Program-made: the position numbers and the translations under genes | From: an uncultured Muribaculaceae bacterium | Lineage (GTDB): Bacteria > Bacteroidota > Bacteroidia > Bacteroidales > Muribaculaceae | NCBI GenBank assembly: GCA_910587185.1 | Contig: CAJULY010000001.1 | Span: 310,001 to 374,000 of the forward strand | Direction: 5' to 3' | DNA: 64,000 nucleotides | Shown here: piece by piece, positions 24,757 to 32,284 of the stretch | Layout: every line of letters starts with the position of its first letter | Position numbering within the stretch: the stretch's first letter is position 1 | Notes under the pieces: model-generated | The model's input: the letters and a program-made list of their open reading frames with translations, nothing else | Databases searched by the model: none | What the model was told of the DNA's origin: nothing

Positions 24757-25254
24757 TCATGAAGCAATGGCGTGGGCCACTGTTTCAATACTTGGATTCA
24801 CGGCTATTATTTCACCATCGGGATCAAGCAGATAGGACTGCAATCCTTCGTTGAGGTGAAAAGCGTTTTTCACAGCTGAGGCATCTTCTGCCGTCACTGA
24901 GAACTGCTGCGCTTCATTCAGTCTGTCTCTGCGCACTATCTCACGAAAAAGGCGCATACTGCGGTCCATGTTGACCTGCAAGAGACATAGTCGTTCTTTG
25001 TCGGCTTTTTCCATCATGCGGTCAAAACCGTGGGCGGCAATGCGCGATTCAGCATCGGAAGCTGCCCAGAAGTTGATCAGAACATAGCGGCCTTTGAGAT
25101 CCGACAGCTCGACCTTCGAGCTGTCCGAACCGCCAACAAGTTCCAGTTCAGGGGCGCTGAAACCTTTGGCTGCCTGGTAATCGCGATCGGAACGCGATGC
25201 CATGGAAATCATAAGAACGACGAAGAGCGCAATGATCATCATTGTTTTCTTCAT
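24757..25254 (-). CDS. Thioredoxin-fold membrane-anchored protein lacking the CxxC motif
   Basis: 165 residues. N-terminal hydrophobic segment (about 3-20) acts as signal or anchor. Then an AhpC/TlpA-like thioredoxin fold: ELSDLKGRYVLINFWAASDA, where TlpA proteins would have WCxxC, reads WAASDAES, with no cysteine. There is no cysteine at the resolving position either. The C-terminal LLDPDGEIIAVNPS fits the fold. The protein is therefore not a conventional oxidoreductase and may bind or scaffold. A promoter and ~105-nt leader precede it. Confidence 0.7.
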   Translation of the reverse strand: MKKTMMIIALFVVLMISMASRSDRDYQAAKGFSAPELELVGGSDSSKVELSDLKGRYVLINFWAASDAESRIAAHGFDRMMEKADKERLCLLQVNMDRSMRLFREIVRRDRLNEAQQFSVTAEDASAVKNAFHLNEGLQSYLLDPDGEIIAVNPSIETVAHAIAS

Positions 25255-25365
25255 TCTATTCTTGTTATGTTATTAACTGAGACCGGCAAAAAAGTGCAAT
25301 CCGGTCCTGCCGATTTTCGGCTTTCCCGCCATCTCTATGGCCGGGCTTCAATGATTAAAACACCG

Positions 25366-25397
25366 CAAAATTACAAAAATGTCACAAGCCGGACAAA
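25366..25397 (-). promoter_or_regulatory. Promoter of the thioredoxin-fold gene
   Basis: Read on the minus strand: TTTG (25397-25394), 20 bases, TAATTTTG (25373-25366). The leader of about 105 nt contains a GACCGG/CCGGTC stem (25283-25308). Confidence 0.65.
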
Positions 25398-25602
25398 TTT
25401 CAAGCGGCTTCGGGCCTGAAACTCACCCTTCTGACCCAGCTCAAGCGCGCTTGGGGAGCGAGATGCGGGCGTTGGGTTAAATTAAGTTAATCAACCATCC
25501 GCAACACGGATTTCTGCCACTCATATTGGCCAAAATGTAATCATTGTAAGAGTGTTTTTGCTCTTTTGTCAATCAAAATGGATTATATTCGACCGTTTTT
25601 AC

Positions 25603-25610
25603 TAATTTTG
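25603..25610 (+). promoter_or_regulatory. -7 box upstream of the amidase gene
   Basis: TAATTTTG, 20 bases before the ATG at 25630, giving a very short leader. No convincing -33 TTTG at the expected distance. The rest of the 375-bp gap 25255-25629 holds the opposing promoter and no gene that I can see. Confidence 0.55.
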
Positions 25611-25629
25611 CAATGAAAACCGAGAGGAC

Positions 25630-26757
25630 ATGAATCGATTCGCCTATATATCGCTGTTGATGCTGACGATGATTGTCGGCTCCATACCCATTATCCATGG
25701 CGCCCCCCGCAAGGAATTCACGGTCATCATCGACCCGGGCCACGGAGGAGGCGACATAGGCGCTCCGGGCACAATAATCAACGAGAAGGACATCAATCTC
25801 GCCGTTGCGCTTGCGCTCGGAAAGATGTTCCGCAACGACAAAGATATAAAAGTGGTCTATACACGTTCGACCGACCGCTTCGTCACGTTGCAGAAGCGTG
25901 CCGACATAGCCAACCGCGCCGACGGCGACCTGTTCATCTCCATCCACACCAATTCGATCGACAAAAGTTCGAAGAACCGCACCACTGCCCGCGGAGCGGC
26001 GGTCTATACCCTCGGCCTCGGCAAAAGCAGCGACAATCTCGCCGTCGCCATGCGCGAAAACTCCGTGATGAAACTCGAGGATGATTACACCTCGACCTAT
26101 CAGGGATTCGACCCGACGAGCGCCGAAAGCTACATCATTTTCGAGCTGAGCCAGAACAAGCATCTCCAGCAGAGCGTGAAAGCAGCCCGACACGTGCTTG
26201 ACCGGATGGTCACCACGGCCTCGCGCAAAAACAACGGCGTGCGTCAGGCCAACTTCTGGGTCCTCTGGAAAACAGCCATGCCGGCCATGCTCATCGAGCT
26301 TGATTTCATCTGCAATCCGACCGAAGAAAAGTTCATGGCGTCGGAATCAGGCCAGAAGAAACTCGCCAAAGCCATCTATGAAGGAGTCATGGCCTATCGC
26401 GGACGGCGCATAGCCGACACTCAGCCGGAGCCTGAGGAAACGAAGGTAAAACCTGAAAAACGCGATCAGGAACCGGAAAAGAGATCTCGCAGGACCGAGA
26501 GCGCTCCGGCTCCCGAGAATGACCGGCAGATTGTCTATCGCATTCAGTTCATGACCTCACCCACATCCATAGCCGACGGCGACAAGCGGTTCAAAGGACT
26601 CGACCCTGTCTCGTCATACAAGGATGGCGGATTATTCAAATATACCTTCGGGGCCTATTCTTCCGTCAGGGAAGGCTCGGCCGACCTGAAAAAAGTCAGA
26701 TCACTCTTCCCCGACGCCTTTATAATAAAGACGCAGGGAGGAAAACGCATAAAATAG
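25630..26757 (+). CDS. N-acetylmuramoyl-L-alanine amidase with SPOR-like C-terminus
   Basis: 375 residues. Signal peptide at about 1-25. The Amidase_3 domain (about 30-255) starts FTVIIDPGHGGGDIGAPG with the first zinc His, followed by the zinc Glu (NEKDINL), the second His in FISIHTNS and the catalytic Glu in MLIELDFI. A charged linker (about 260-295) leads to a SPOR-like domain (IVYRIQFMTS to the end), which would target division septa. It cuts the amide bond between muramic acid and peptide. A MlaD-family gene follows by 62 bp, a common Bacteroidetes pair. Confidence 0.92.
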   Translation: MNRFAYISLLMLTMIVGSIPIIHGAPRKEFTVIIDPGHGGGDIGAPGTIINEKDINLAVALALGKMFRNDKDIKVVYTRSTDRFVTLQKRADIANRADGDLFISIHTNSIDKSSKNRTTARGAAVYTLGLGKSSDNLAVAMRENSVMKLEDDYTSTYQGFDPTSAESYIIFELSQNKHLQQSVKAARHVLDRMVTTASRKNNGVRQANFWVLWKTAMPAMLIELDFICNPTEEKFMASESGQKKLAKAIYEGVMAYRGRRIADTQPEPEETKVKPEKRDQEPEKRSRRTESAPAPENDRQIVYRIQFMTSPTSIADGDKRFKGLDPVSSYKDGGLFKYTFGAYSSVREGSADLKKVRSLFPDAFIIKTQGGKRIK

Positions 26758-26819
26758 CCCCGCAGACCTACACGGGCCGCGGCCACTAAAGAAGAACAAA
26801 ACAAAAAAACATAACCATA

Positions 26820-27737
26820 ATGAAACGTTTACCCAAAACATTCGTCATCGGCCTCTGCGTGATCATCGCGCTGCTGATTGTCATATTCGGAATCAATTAC
26901 CTCAAAGGCATCAACATGTTCAAGGGCGCCAATTATTACTATGCGTCCTATACAAACGTAGCAGGCCTCGCCCAATCGGCTCCGGTCACTATCAACGGTT
27001 ACAAAGTGGGACTTGTCCGCGAGATAGAATATGAGTATGACAACCCCGGACATATAAAAGTGGAACTCAGCCTCGACAAATCGCTCCGTCTGACCAAAGG
27101 AACGAAAGCGATGCTTGTAACCGACATGCTCGGCACCTCTTCCATCGCTCTCGTCATGGGCCCCGGAAAGGAATACATGGAAGTCGGTTCCCAACTCTCG
27201 GGCGAGGGAGCTCCCGGGCTCATGGACAACGTCTCGCAGAACCTTCTGCCCGGAATCACAGCCATGATCCCCAAAATAGACTCGCTTCTGACAGCAGTCA
27301 CCGCTGTAGCGGCCAACCCGTCGGTCGGCACCTCGATAGACCATCTCAACGGAACTCTCGCCAACCTCGAGACTGCAAGCGCCCAGCTCAACACCCTCAT
27401 GCGCTCAATGCCGCGGATTGTCAACGACGCAGGCTCCACGATGAGCAACGTGCGCTCGATGTCATCCAACCTTTCGACTATTTCCGGCGATCTGACCTCC
27501 CTGTCGTCACAGCTGAAAACGATGCCTGTCGGAGCCACGATGGAGAATGTGCGCCAGGCCTCGGAAGCATTGAACATGATTCTCCAGAAAATGAACAGCG
27601 GCGATTCATCGCTCGGACTTCTGCTCAATGACCGCCGTCTCTACAACAATCTGAGCAATGCTTCAGCTTCGCTCGACTCACTTCTGATCGACGTCCAGAA
27701 AAATCCGAAACGCTACATTTCCATCAAACTCTTCTGA
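26820..27737 (+). CDS. MlaD/MCE-domain lipid-transport protein
   Basis: 305 residues. One N-terminal membrane helix (about 8-28, VIGLCVIIALLIVIFGIN), an MCE domain (about 40-118, YASYTNVAGLAQSAPVTING), then a long helical region that is Ser/Thr/Asn-rich and probably forms a bundle or tunnel across the periplasm. In E. coli, MlaD is the substrate-binding hexamer of a phospholipid transporter. The matching ATPase and permease (MlaF/MlaE) are not in this window. It is probably co-transcribed with the amidase and ends in a strong hairpin at 27799. Confidence 0.88.
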   Translation: MKRLPKTFVIGLCVIIALLIVIFGINYLKGINMFKGANYYYASYTNVAGLAQSAPVTINGYKVGLVREIEYEYDNPGHIKVELSLDKSLRLTKGTKAMLVTDMLGTSSIALVMGPGKEYMEVGSQLSGEGAPGLMDNVSQNLLPGITAMIPKIDSLLTAVTAVAANPSVGTSIDHLNGTLANLETASAQLNTLMRSMPRIVNDAGSTMSNVRSMSSNLSTISGDLTSLSSQLKTMPVGATMENVRQASEALNMILQKMNSGDSSLGLLLNDRRLYNNLSNASASLDSLLIDVQKNPKRYISIKLF

Positions 27738-27798
27738 GAGCAAAGCCTCTTTCCCACATCGCCGAATTTTTCGGTAATTTATACTCAATCCAAATAAC

Positions 27799-27831
27799 GA
27801 CGCTTCTTGGAAATAAATTCCGGGAAGCGTC
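27799..27831 (+). terminator. Terminator after mlaD-family gene
   Basis: Perfect 8-bp stem GACGCTTC/GAAGCGTC with an inner GGAA/TTCC stem, followed by TATTCTTTG. Confidence 0.75.
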
Positions 27832-27837
27832 TATTCT

Positions 27838-28040
27838 TTGTTAAATAAAAGGTTTATGGCTATATGCCATTATTAAAGCAAAGCTTTAATCAAATTTTCT
27901 GATTTTGCAGCTAAATACCACGATTTCATGGATGTTCCGGATTTTTATTTGATTAAAACTTTAATAAAGTTTTCAACATTTTTTAATCAACTATAAATCA
28001 GCAAGGTGTAATCCGCTCCTTATTTCCAAATAAAACAGGG
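27838..28040. other. AT-rich dnaA upstream region, possible replication origin
   Basis: AT-rich stretch directly before dnaA with no gene. TTTAATCAA occurs three times: 27885-27893, 27982-27990 and inverted at 27949-27957. There is a perfect 8-3-8 palindrome AAAACTTT-AAT-AAAGTTTT at 27955-27973 and another, ATTAAAGC/GCTTTAAT, at about 27872-27890. No canonical DnaA box TTATCCACA was found, so calling this the origin is only a suggestion. Confidence 0.35.
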
Positions 28041-28072
28041 TTTGTTTTTTAGAAATTTTTGTTGGAATTTTG
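28041..28072 (+). promoter_or_regulatory. Probable dnaA promoter
   Basis: TTTG at 28041-28044, 20 bases, GAATTTTG at 28065-28072, one mismatch from TAnnTTTG. The dnaA ATG is 37 bp further on. Confidence 0.5.
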
Positions 28073-28108
28073 TAATGAAAATTACGAAAAAGATTAGACC
28101 CAACGACA

Positions 28109-29494
28109 ATGCAGGAAACCCATCAACAACTCTGGGACAAATGTCTGGAGATATTCGCCGACAACCTCACCACGGAGCAATTCGAATCGTGGTTCAAGCC
28201 GATATCTTCACTCGGCTTCACCGACAACAAGCTGACACTATTAGTGCCCTCGCCGTTCTTTTACGAACAGCTCGAAGCGCGTTATGTCGGTCTGCTGTCC
28301 CGCACCCTGCAGAAAGTCTATGGTCCTGCCGTAAAACTCTACTACAATTTCTACCAGGTCAGCAAGGAGCCGTCAACGAAAGTGACCATAAAAAGCTCGA
28401 ATCCGAGCGCGGCCGTCACGCCGCGTCCCGGCGCCTCGTCGAACCCGTTCAACCATGACGATGTCGGCGATATCGACGCACAGCTCAATCCGACCTACAC
28501 TTTCGAAAACTACTGCGACAGCATCAGCAACCGTGTGGCGCGCACCATAGGCGAGGCCGTGGCGAATGATCCGAAAATGAAAACCTTCAATCCGCTTTTC
28601 ATCTTCGGAAGTCCGGGCGTCGGGAAAACGCACCTCATCCAGGCCATCGGCATCCGCATAAAAGAAGTGCAGCCGACCAACCGCGTGCTTTATATCACGG
28701 CACGACTTTTCGAATGTCAATATACGACAGCGGTTCATCGCGGTAAAATCAACGACTTCATCAACTTCTACCAGAGTATCGACACTCTGATCATCGATGA
28801 CATCCAGGACCTTATAGGGAAGCCGAGCACCCAAAACACTTTTTTCCACATATTCAATCATCTTATCCTTAACCAGAAGCAGCTCATTCTGGCCAGCCAC
28901 ACGGCCCCGAGCAATATGGAAGGGATGGAGAAAAGCCTCATCTCACGATTCAACATGGGAGTCGTAGCCGAGATCGAACAGCCGGACTACTCGCTTCGCC
29001 ATGACGTTCTTTTCCAGAAGGCGGAACAGGACGGCGTACAGCTACCCGACGAAGTGCTCGATTTCATAGCCACCAACGTGACCGGCTCCATCCGCGAACT
29101 CGAAGGAATGGTTCTCTCTCTTCTGGCCCACGCCTCAGCCCTCGGCCGGGAAATCAATCTGGAGCTGGCCAAAAAAGTGCTCGCCCATTCCGTCAAGGTC
29201 ACCAAACGCACCGTCAACTTCGAGGCGATCACCCAGAAGGTAGCCGGATACTATGACATAGATCCTGACCTTATTTTCACCAAGTCGCGCAAGAGAGAGA
29301 TTTCAGATGCGCGCCAGATGGTGATGTATATGGCGAAAAAGCATGCGAAGATGCCGCTTAAGACTATCGGCACGCGACTGGCGCGCACACACGCCACTGT
29401 CATCTACGCATGCAATAACATAGAACAGCGTCTGCAGATAGAGAAACAGCTCCAGACCGACATAGCGGCGATAGAGAAATCGCTTCTCGACTGA
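28109..29494 (+). CDS. dnaA: Chromosomal replication initiator DnaA
   Basis: 461 residues. Domain I (about 1-85) binds partners. Domain II is short (about 86-120). The AAA+ domain III has Walker A GSPGVGKTH (about 170), Walker B LIIDDIQDL (about 230) and the arginine-finger region SLISRFNMG. Domain IV ends in the DNA-binding helix-turn-helix with LARTHATVIYACNNI. It loads the replication machinery at oriC. It is preceded by an AT-rich, palindrome-bearing gap and is not next to dnaN, which is normal for Bacteroidetes. Confidence 0.97.
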   Translation: MQETHQQLWDKCLEIFADNLTTEQFESWFKPISSLGFTDNKLTLLVPSPFFYEQLEARYVGLLSRTLQKVYGPAVKLYYNFYQVSKEPSTKVTIKSSNPSAAVTPRPGASSNPFNHDDVGDIDAQLNPTYTFENYCDSISNRVARTIGEAVANDPKMKTFNPLFIFGSPGVGKTHLIQAIGIRIKEVQPTNRVLYITARLFECQYTTAVHRGKINDFINFYQSIDTLIIDDIQDLIGKPSTQNTFFHIFNHLILNQKQLILASHTAPSNMEGMEKSLISRFNMGVVAEIEQPDYSLRHDVLFQKAEQDGVQLPDEVLDFIATNVTGSIRELEGMVLSLLAHASALGREINLELAKKVLAHSVKVTKRTVNFEAITQKVAGYYDIDPDLIFTKSRKREISDARQMVMYMAKKHAKMPLKTIGTRLARTHATVIYACNNIEQRLQIEKQLQTDIAAIEKSLLD

Positions 29495-29536
29495 TCTGAA
29501 TACTGCGGCTCCACTACCCTGCCAGCTTCAAGACAT

Positions 29537-29569
29537 CCCTCCGCATACCCTGCGGAGGGTATTTTTTTT
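29537..29569 (+). terminator. Terminator of dnaA
   Basis: Perfect 9-bp stem CCCTCCGCA/TGCGGAGGG (29537-29559) with a 5-nt loop, followed by a TATTTTTTTT tract. Confidence 0.9.
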
Positions 29570-29622
29570 AGTTTCAGGCCGATTTCAAAGTTTTCAGGCC
29601 GACAATAACAATGGATTTTTTG

Positions 29623-29630
29623 TAATTTTG
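29623..29630 (+). promoter_or_regulatory. -7 box of the hemerythrin-LuxR regulator gene
   Basis: TAATTTTG, 24 bases before the ATG at 29655. No clear -33 element, which could mean activator dependence. Confidence 0.5.
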
Positions 29631-29654
29631 TATGATAAAATCCGTTAAGAAACT

Positions 29655-30614
29655 ATGCAAAGCAATCCAACCGCCAAATTCCTCCCCGATCAGCGGCTCA
29701 GGGAACTGATTCAGCGTGAACCAGCTCTGCTCATGGTTCTTCGCCGATTCTCTATTGGGCTCGGATTCGGCAATGACACCGTCAGCGATGTGTGCCGACG
29801 TAAAGGTGTTCATCTTGACACGTTTCTCGCCGTGGCGAATTTCATGTGCGACCGCCCGTGGCGCGACTTCACGATCGACCTGGGGACACTGATCGGCTAT
29901 CTGAAGAAATCGCATGACTACTTTCTCTCTTTCGCGCTCCCTTCCATCCGCCATAAACTGATCGAATCAGTCCCCATGACGTCGCCCGAAGATGTCGGGA
30001 TGCTTCTTCTGAGATATTTCGACGATTATACCGAGGAAGTGCGCGCCCACATGGGTTATGAGAACTCCGACCTTTTCCCTTACGTTGAAAACCTTCTTGA
30101 CGGCAAGGGACCCAACGGATTCAACCTCGCATCATTCGCCCGCAGCCATGCTCCGCTCGCCCCCAAACTCGAGGAGCTAAAGGAGATCTTCGTCAGCCAC
30201 TATCAGGGAAACAGCAACGAGGATATGCTCAACTCCGCCCTGTTCGACATAATAACGCTTGAGAAAGATCTCCTGAACCACTGCCGGCTCGAAGACATCA
30301 TATTCGTTCCGACTGTAAAAGAACTCGAACTGAAATCAGACCGTCAGGGCGCCTCTCCGCGCGCCACCGCAACCGAAGAAATCTCCGACGGGAACCCCGA
30401 GCTGACATCAAGGGAAAAAGCTATCGTGAGACTTATAGCCTGCGGACTTTCCAATAAAGAGATCGCCGACAAACTGTGTGTCTCGATCCACACCGTGACG
30501 ACGCACCGCCGCAACATCTGTGCTAAACTCGACATCCATTCCGCGTCAGGACTGACAATTTATGCCATCATCCACCATCTGATCGATGTCGCCGAGATAG
30601 CCCCCGCGAAATAA
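29655..30614 (+). CDS. Hemerythrin-like sensor fused to LuxR-type DNA-binding domain
   Basis: 319 residues in three parts. Residues ~8-62 (GFGNDTVSDVCRRKGVHLDT) resemble the ScdA/RIC N-terminal DUF542-type module but lack its cysteine pair. Residues ~75-220 are a hemerythrin-like four-helix bundle with diiron-type ligands in RHKLIE, HMGYENSDLFPYVENLL, RSHAPL and LLNHCRLEDIIFVP. Residues ~255-310 are a LuxR/GerE helix-turn-helix (LTSREKAIVRLIACGLSNKE). RIC proteins handle nitrosative iron damage, so a transcriptional sensor of NO, oxygen or iron is likely. Targets unknown. The gene stands alone behind a dnaA terminator. Confidence 0.78.
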   Translation: MQSNPTAKFLPDQRLRELIQREPALLMVLRRFSIGLGFGNDTVSDVCRRKGVHLDTFLAVANFMCDRPWRDFTIDLGTLIGYLKKSHDYFLSFALPSIRHKLIESVPMTSPEDVGMLLLRYFDDYTEEVRAHMGYENSDLFPYVENLLDGKGPNGFNLASFARSHAPLAPKLEELKEIFVSHYQGNSNEDMLNSALFDIITLEKDLLNHCRLEDIIFVPTVKELELKSDRQGASPRATATEEISDGNPELTSREKAIVRLIACGLSNKEIADKLCVSIHTVTTHRRNICAKLDIHSASGLTIYAIIHHLIDVAEIAPAK

Positions 30615-30652
30615 TTAACGAACCAATAAGCAGCCGATAGCGGGATTTTGCG

Positions 30653-30660
30653 TATCTTTG
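30653..30660 (+). promoter_or_regulatory. -7 box directly before the structured element
   Basis: TATCTTTG, an exact TAnnTTTG match. Initiation about 7 bases downstream would fall at the first base of the inverted element (30669). No -33 TTTG at the usual distance. Confidence 0.45.
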
Positions 30661-30668
30661 TGAAAATA

Positions 30669-31006
30669 AGAGGTTGTTTAAAAACAAATGTGAAAGCCGG
30701 AGTCCATTCTCCGGAGGTGGATTTCGGAATGAATTGAAGGAGTAATGCTGTAGCATTATGACTGAAATTCAGTACGAAAGACGCCCGGGAGAATGGATGC
30801 GAAGAAGCATTTTAAACAACCGCAAAACCGAAATTTAAATGTATAAAAAAGAAAAATTGTGTTACTATAAGTCGCATGGATGCCTTTTTGGCTCCCCTGT
30901 CCCTAATCTTCAGTCACAGTGCCACAGCACTGCTCCTTCAGATTATGAACAGGTTAGCTCAAAAATCCATCCACTCCGGCTTCACATTTGTTATTAAACA
31001 ACCTCT
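30669..31006. repeat. 340-bp inverted element made of two related structured halves
   Basis: The ends form a 34-35-bp terminal inverted repeat (30669-30703 and 30973-31006; one mismatch and one extra base). GAGG/CCTC ends are flanked by the trinucleotide TAA on both sides. Each half is itself a long hairpin. Their tips are TAATGC-TGTA-GCATTA (30743-30758) and, in the other half, CAGTGC-CACA-GCACTG (30917-30932). The left half also has GGTTGTTTAAAA at 30672-30683 paired with its complement at 30810-30821. It fills the 413-bp gap between the regulator and anSME genes; no open frame is visible. Confidence 0.8.
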
Positions 31007-31027
31007 AAACCCGTCATATTGACATAA

Positions 31028-32284
31028 ATGGAGCTACAGACGCCTTTTTCACGGCCGCTTTACGTCATGGCCAAACCCGCCAGCAGTCTCTGCAACCTGA
31101 ACTGCAGATACTGCTATTATCTTGAGAAGAACAACCTTTACAAGAACGACAGCCCGCGACAGAGATTCATCATGGACGATGATCTTCTCGAGCGTTTCGT
31201 GCGCGACTATATCGCAGCGCAGACCATGCCTCAGGTGCTTTTCACATGGCACGGCGGCGAACCGCTGATGCGCCCTCTCTCTTTTTACAAAAAAGCACTC
31301 GAACTGCAGAAAAAATACGGCGGCGCCTACATGATCGACAATTCCATCCAGACAAACGGCACCCTGCTGACCGATGAATGGTGTGAGTTCTTCAAGGAAA
31401 ACAACTGGCTCGTCGGCCTATCGATCGACGGCCCCCAGGATTTCCATGACGAATACAGGCGCAACCGCCAGGGAGGCCCCACATTCCGCAAGGTCATGCA
31501 AGGGATCAATCTGCTGAACAAACATGGCGTCGAATGGAACGCCATGGCTGTAGTCAATGACTTCAACGCCGATTATCCTTTGGAATTCTACCGCTTTTTC
31601 AAGGAAATAGGATGTCGTTACATACAGTTCACCCCGATAGTCGAACGAATACGTCCACACTCCGACGGTCGTCATCTGGCATCCATACTCGACCGCGGAT
31701 CCGACGCCGAACTCGCCGACTTTTCCGTCTCGCCGGAACAATGGGGAAATTTCCTGTGCACGCTTTTCGACGAATGGGTGCGCCATGACGTCGGTGAATA
31801 TTTCATCCAGATTTTCGACGCCACCCTCTCCAACTGGGTAGGCAAAGAGCCGGGGGTATGTACCATGGGGCGCAGCTGCGGGCATGCCGCAGTCATGGAA
31901 TACAACGGCGACATATACTCATGTGACCATTTCGTCTTCCCCGAGTACAAGCTCGGCAACATACGCGAACAATCCATAGTGGAAATGATCTCCAGTCAGC
32001 GCCAGAATGAGTTCGGCGTTGCCAAACGCGGCTCGCTTCCCACGCAATGTCTCCGCTGCAAATTCACCGACATCTGCAACGGCGAATGCCCCAAAAACCG
32101 GTTCATGACCACGGCATCAGGCGAACCGGGGCTGAACTATCTCTGTAAAGGCTATCACAAGTTCTTTGAACACGTTGCTCCCTACATGGACTTCATGAAA
32201 GCCGAGCTTGAGGCTCAGCGTCCGCCGGCCAACGTCATGGCCGAAGTTGACAGAATCGAATCACAAAGACGCTCCCGCCCATGA
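31028..32284 (+). CDS. Anaerobic sulfatase-maturating enzyme (radical SAM/SPASM)
   Basis: 418 residues. The radical SAM cluster motif CxxxCxxC appears as CNLNCRYC (about 22-29). The SPASM region carries two further [4Fe-4S] sites: CTMGRSCG near 280, CDHF near 300, then CLRCKFTDICNGECP near 338-352 and a terminal Cys. anSMEs turn an active-site Cys or Ser of sulfatases into formylglycine, needed for mucin or glycosaminoglycan desulfation. No sulfatase gene lies in the window, so it must act on proteins encoded elsewhere. Its stop overlaps the next start by 4 bp. Confidence 0.92.
   Translation: MELQTPFSRPLYVMAKPASSLCNLNCRYCYYLEKNNLYKNDSPRQRFIMDDDLLERFVRDYIAAQTMPQVLFTWHGGEPLMRPLSFYKKALELQKKYGGAYMIDNSIQTNGTLLTDEWCEFFKENNWLVGLSIDGPQDFHDEYRRNRQGGPTFRKVMQGINLLNKHGVEWNAMAVVNDFNADYPLEFYRFFKEIGCRYIQFTPIVERIRPHSDGRHLASILDRGSDAELADFSVSPEQWGNFLCTLFDEWVRHDVGEYFIQIFDATLSNWVGKEPGVCTMGRSCGHAAVMEYNGDIYSCDHFVFPEYKLGNIREQSIVEMISSQRQNEFGVAKRGSLPTQCLRCKFTDICNGECPKNRFMTTASGEPGLNYLCKGYHKFFEHVAPYMDFMKAELEAQRPPANVMAEVDRIESQRRSRP

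Noticed and set aside
27970..27978. TTTTCAACA as a DnaA box upstream of dnaA
   Set aside because: Two mismatches from TTATCCACA and no second similar site; not distinguishable from chance in AT-rich DNA.
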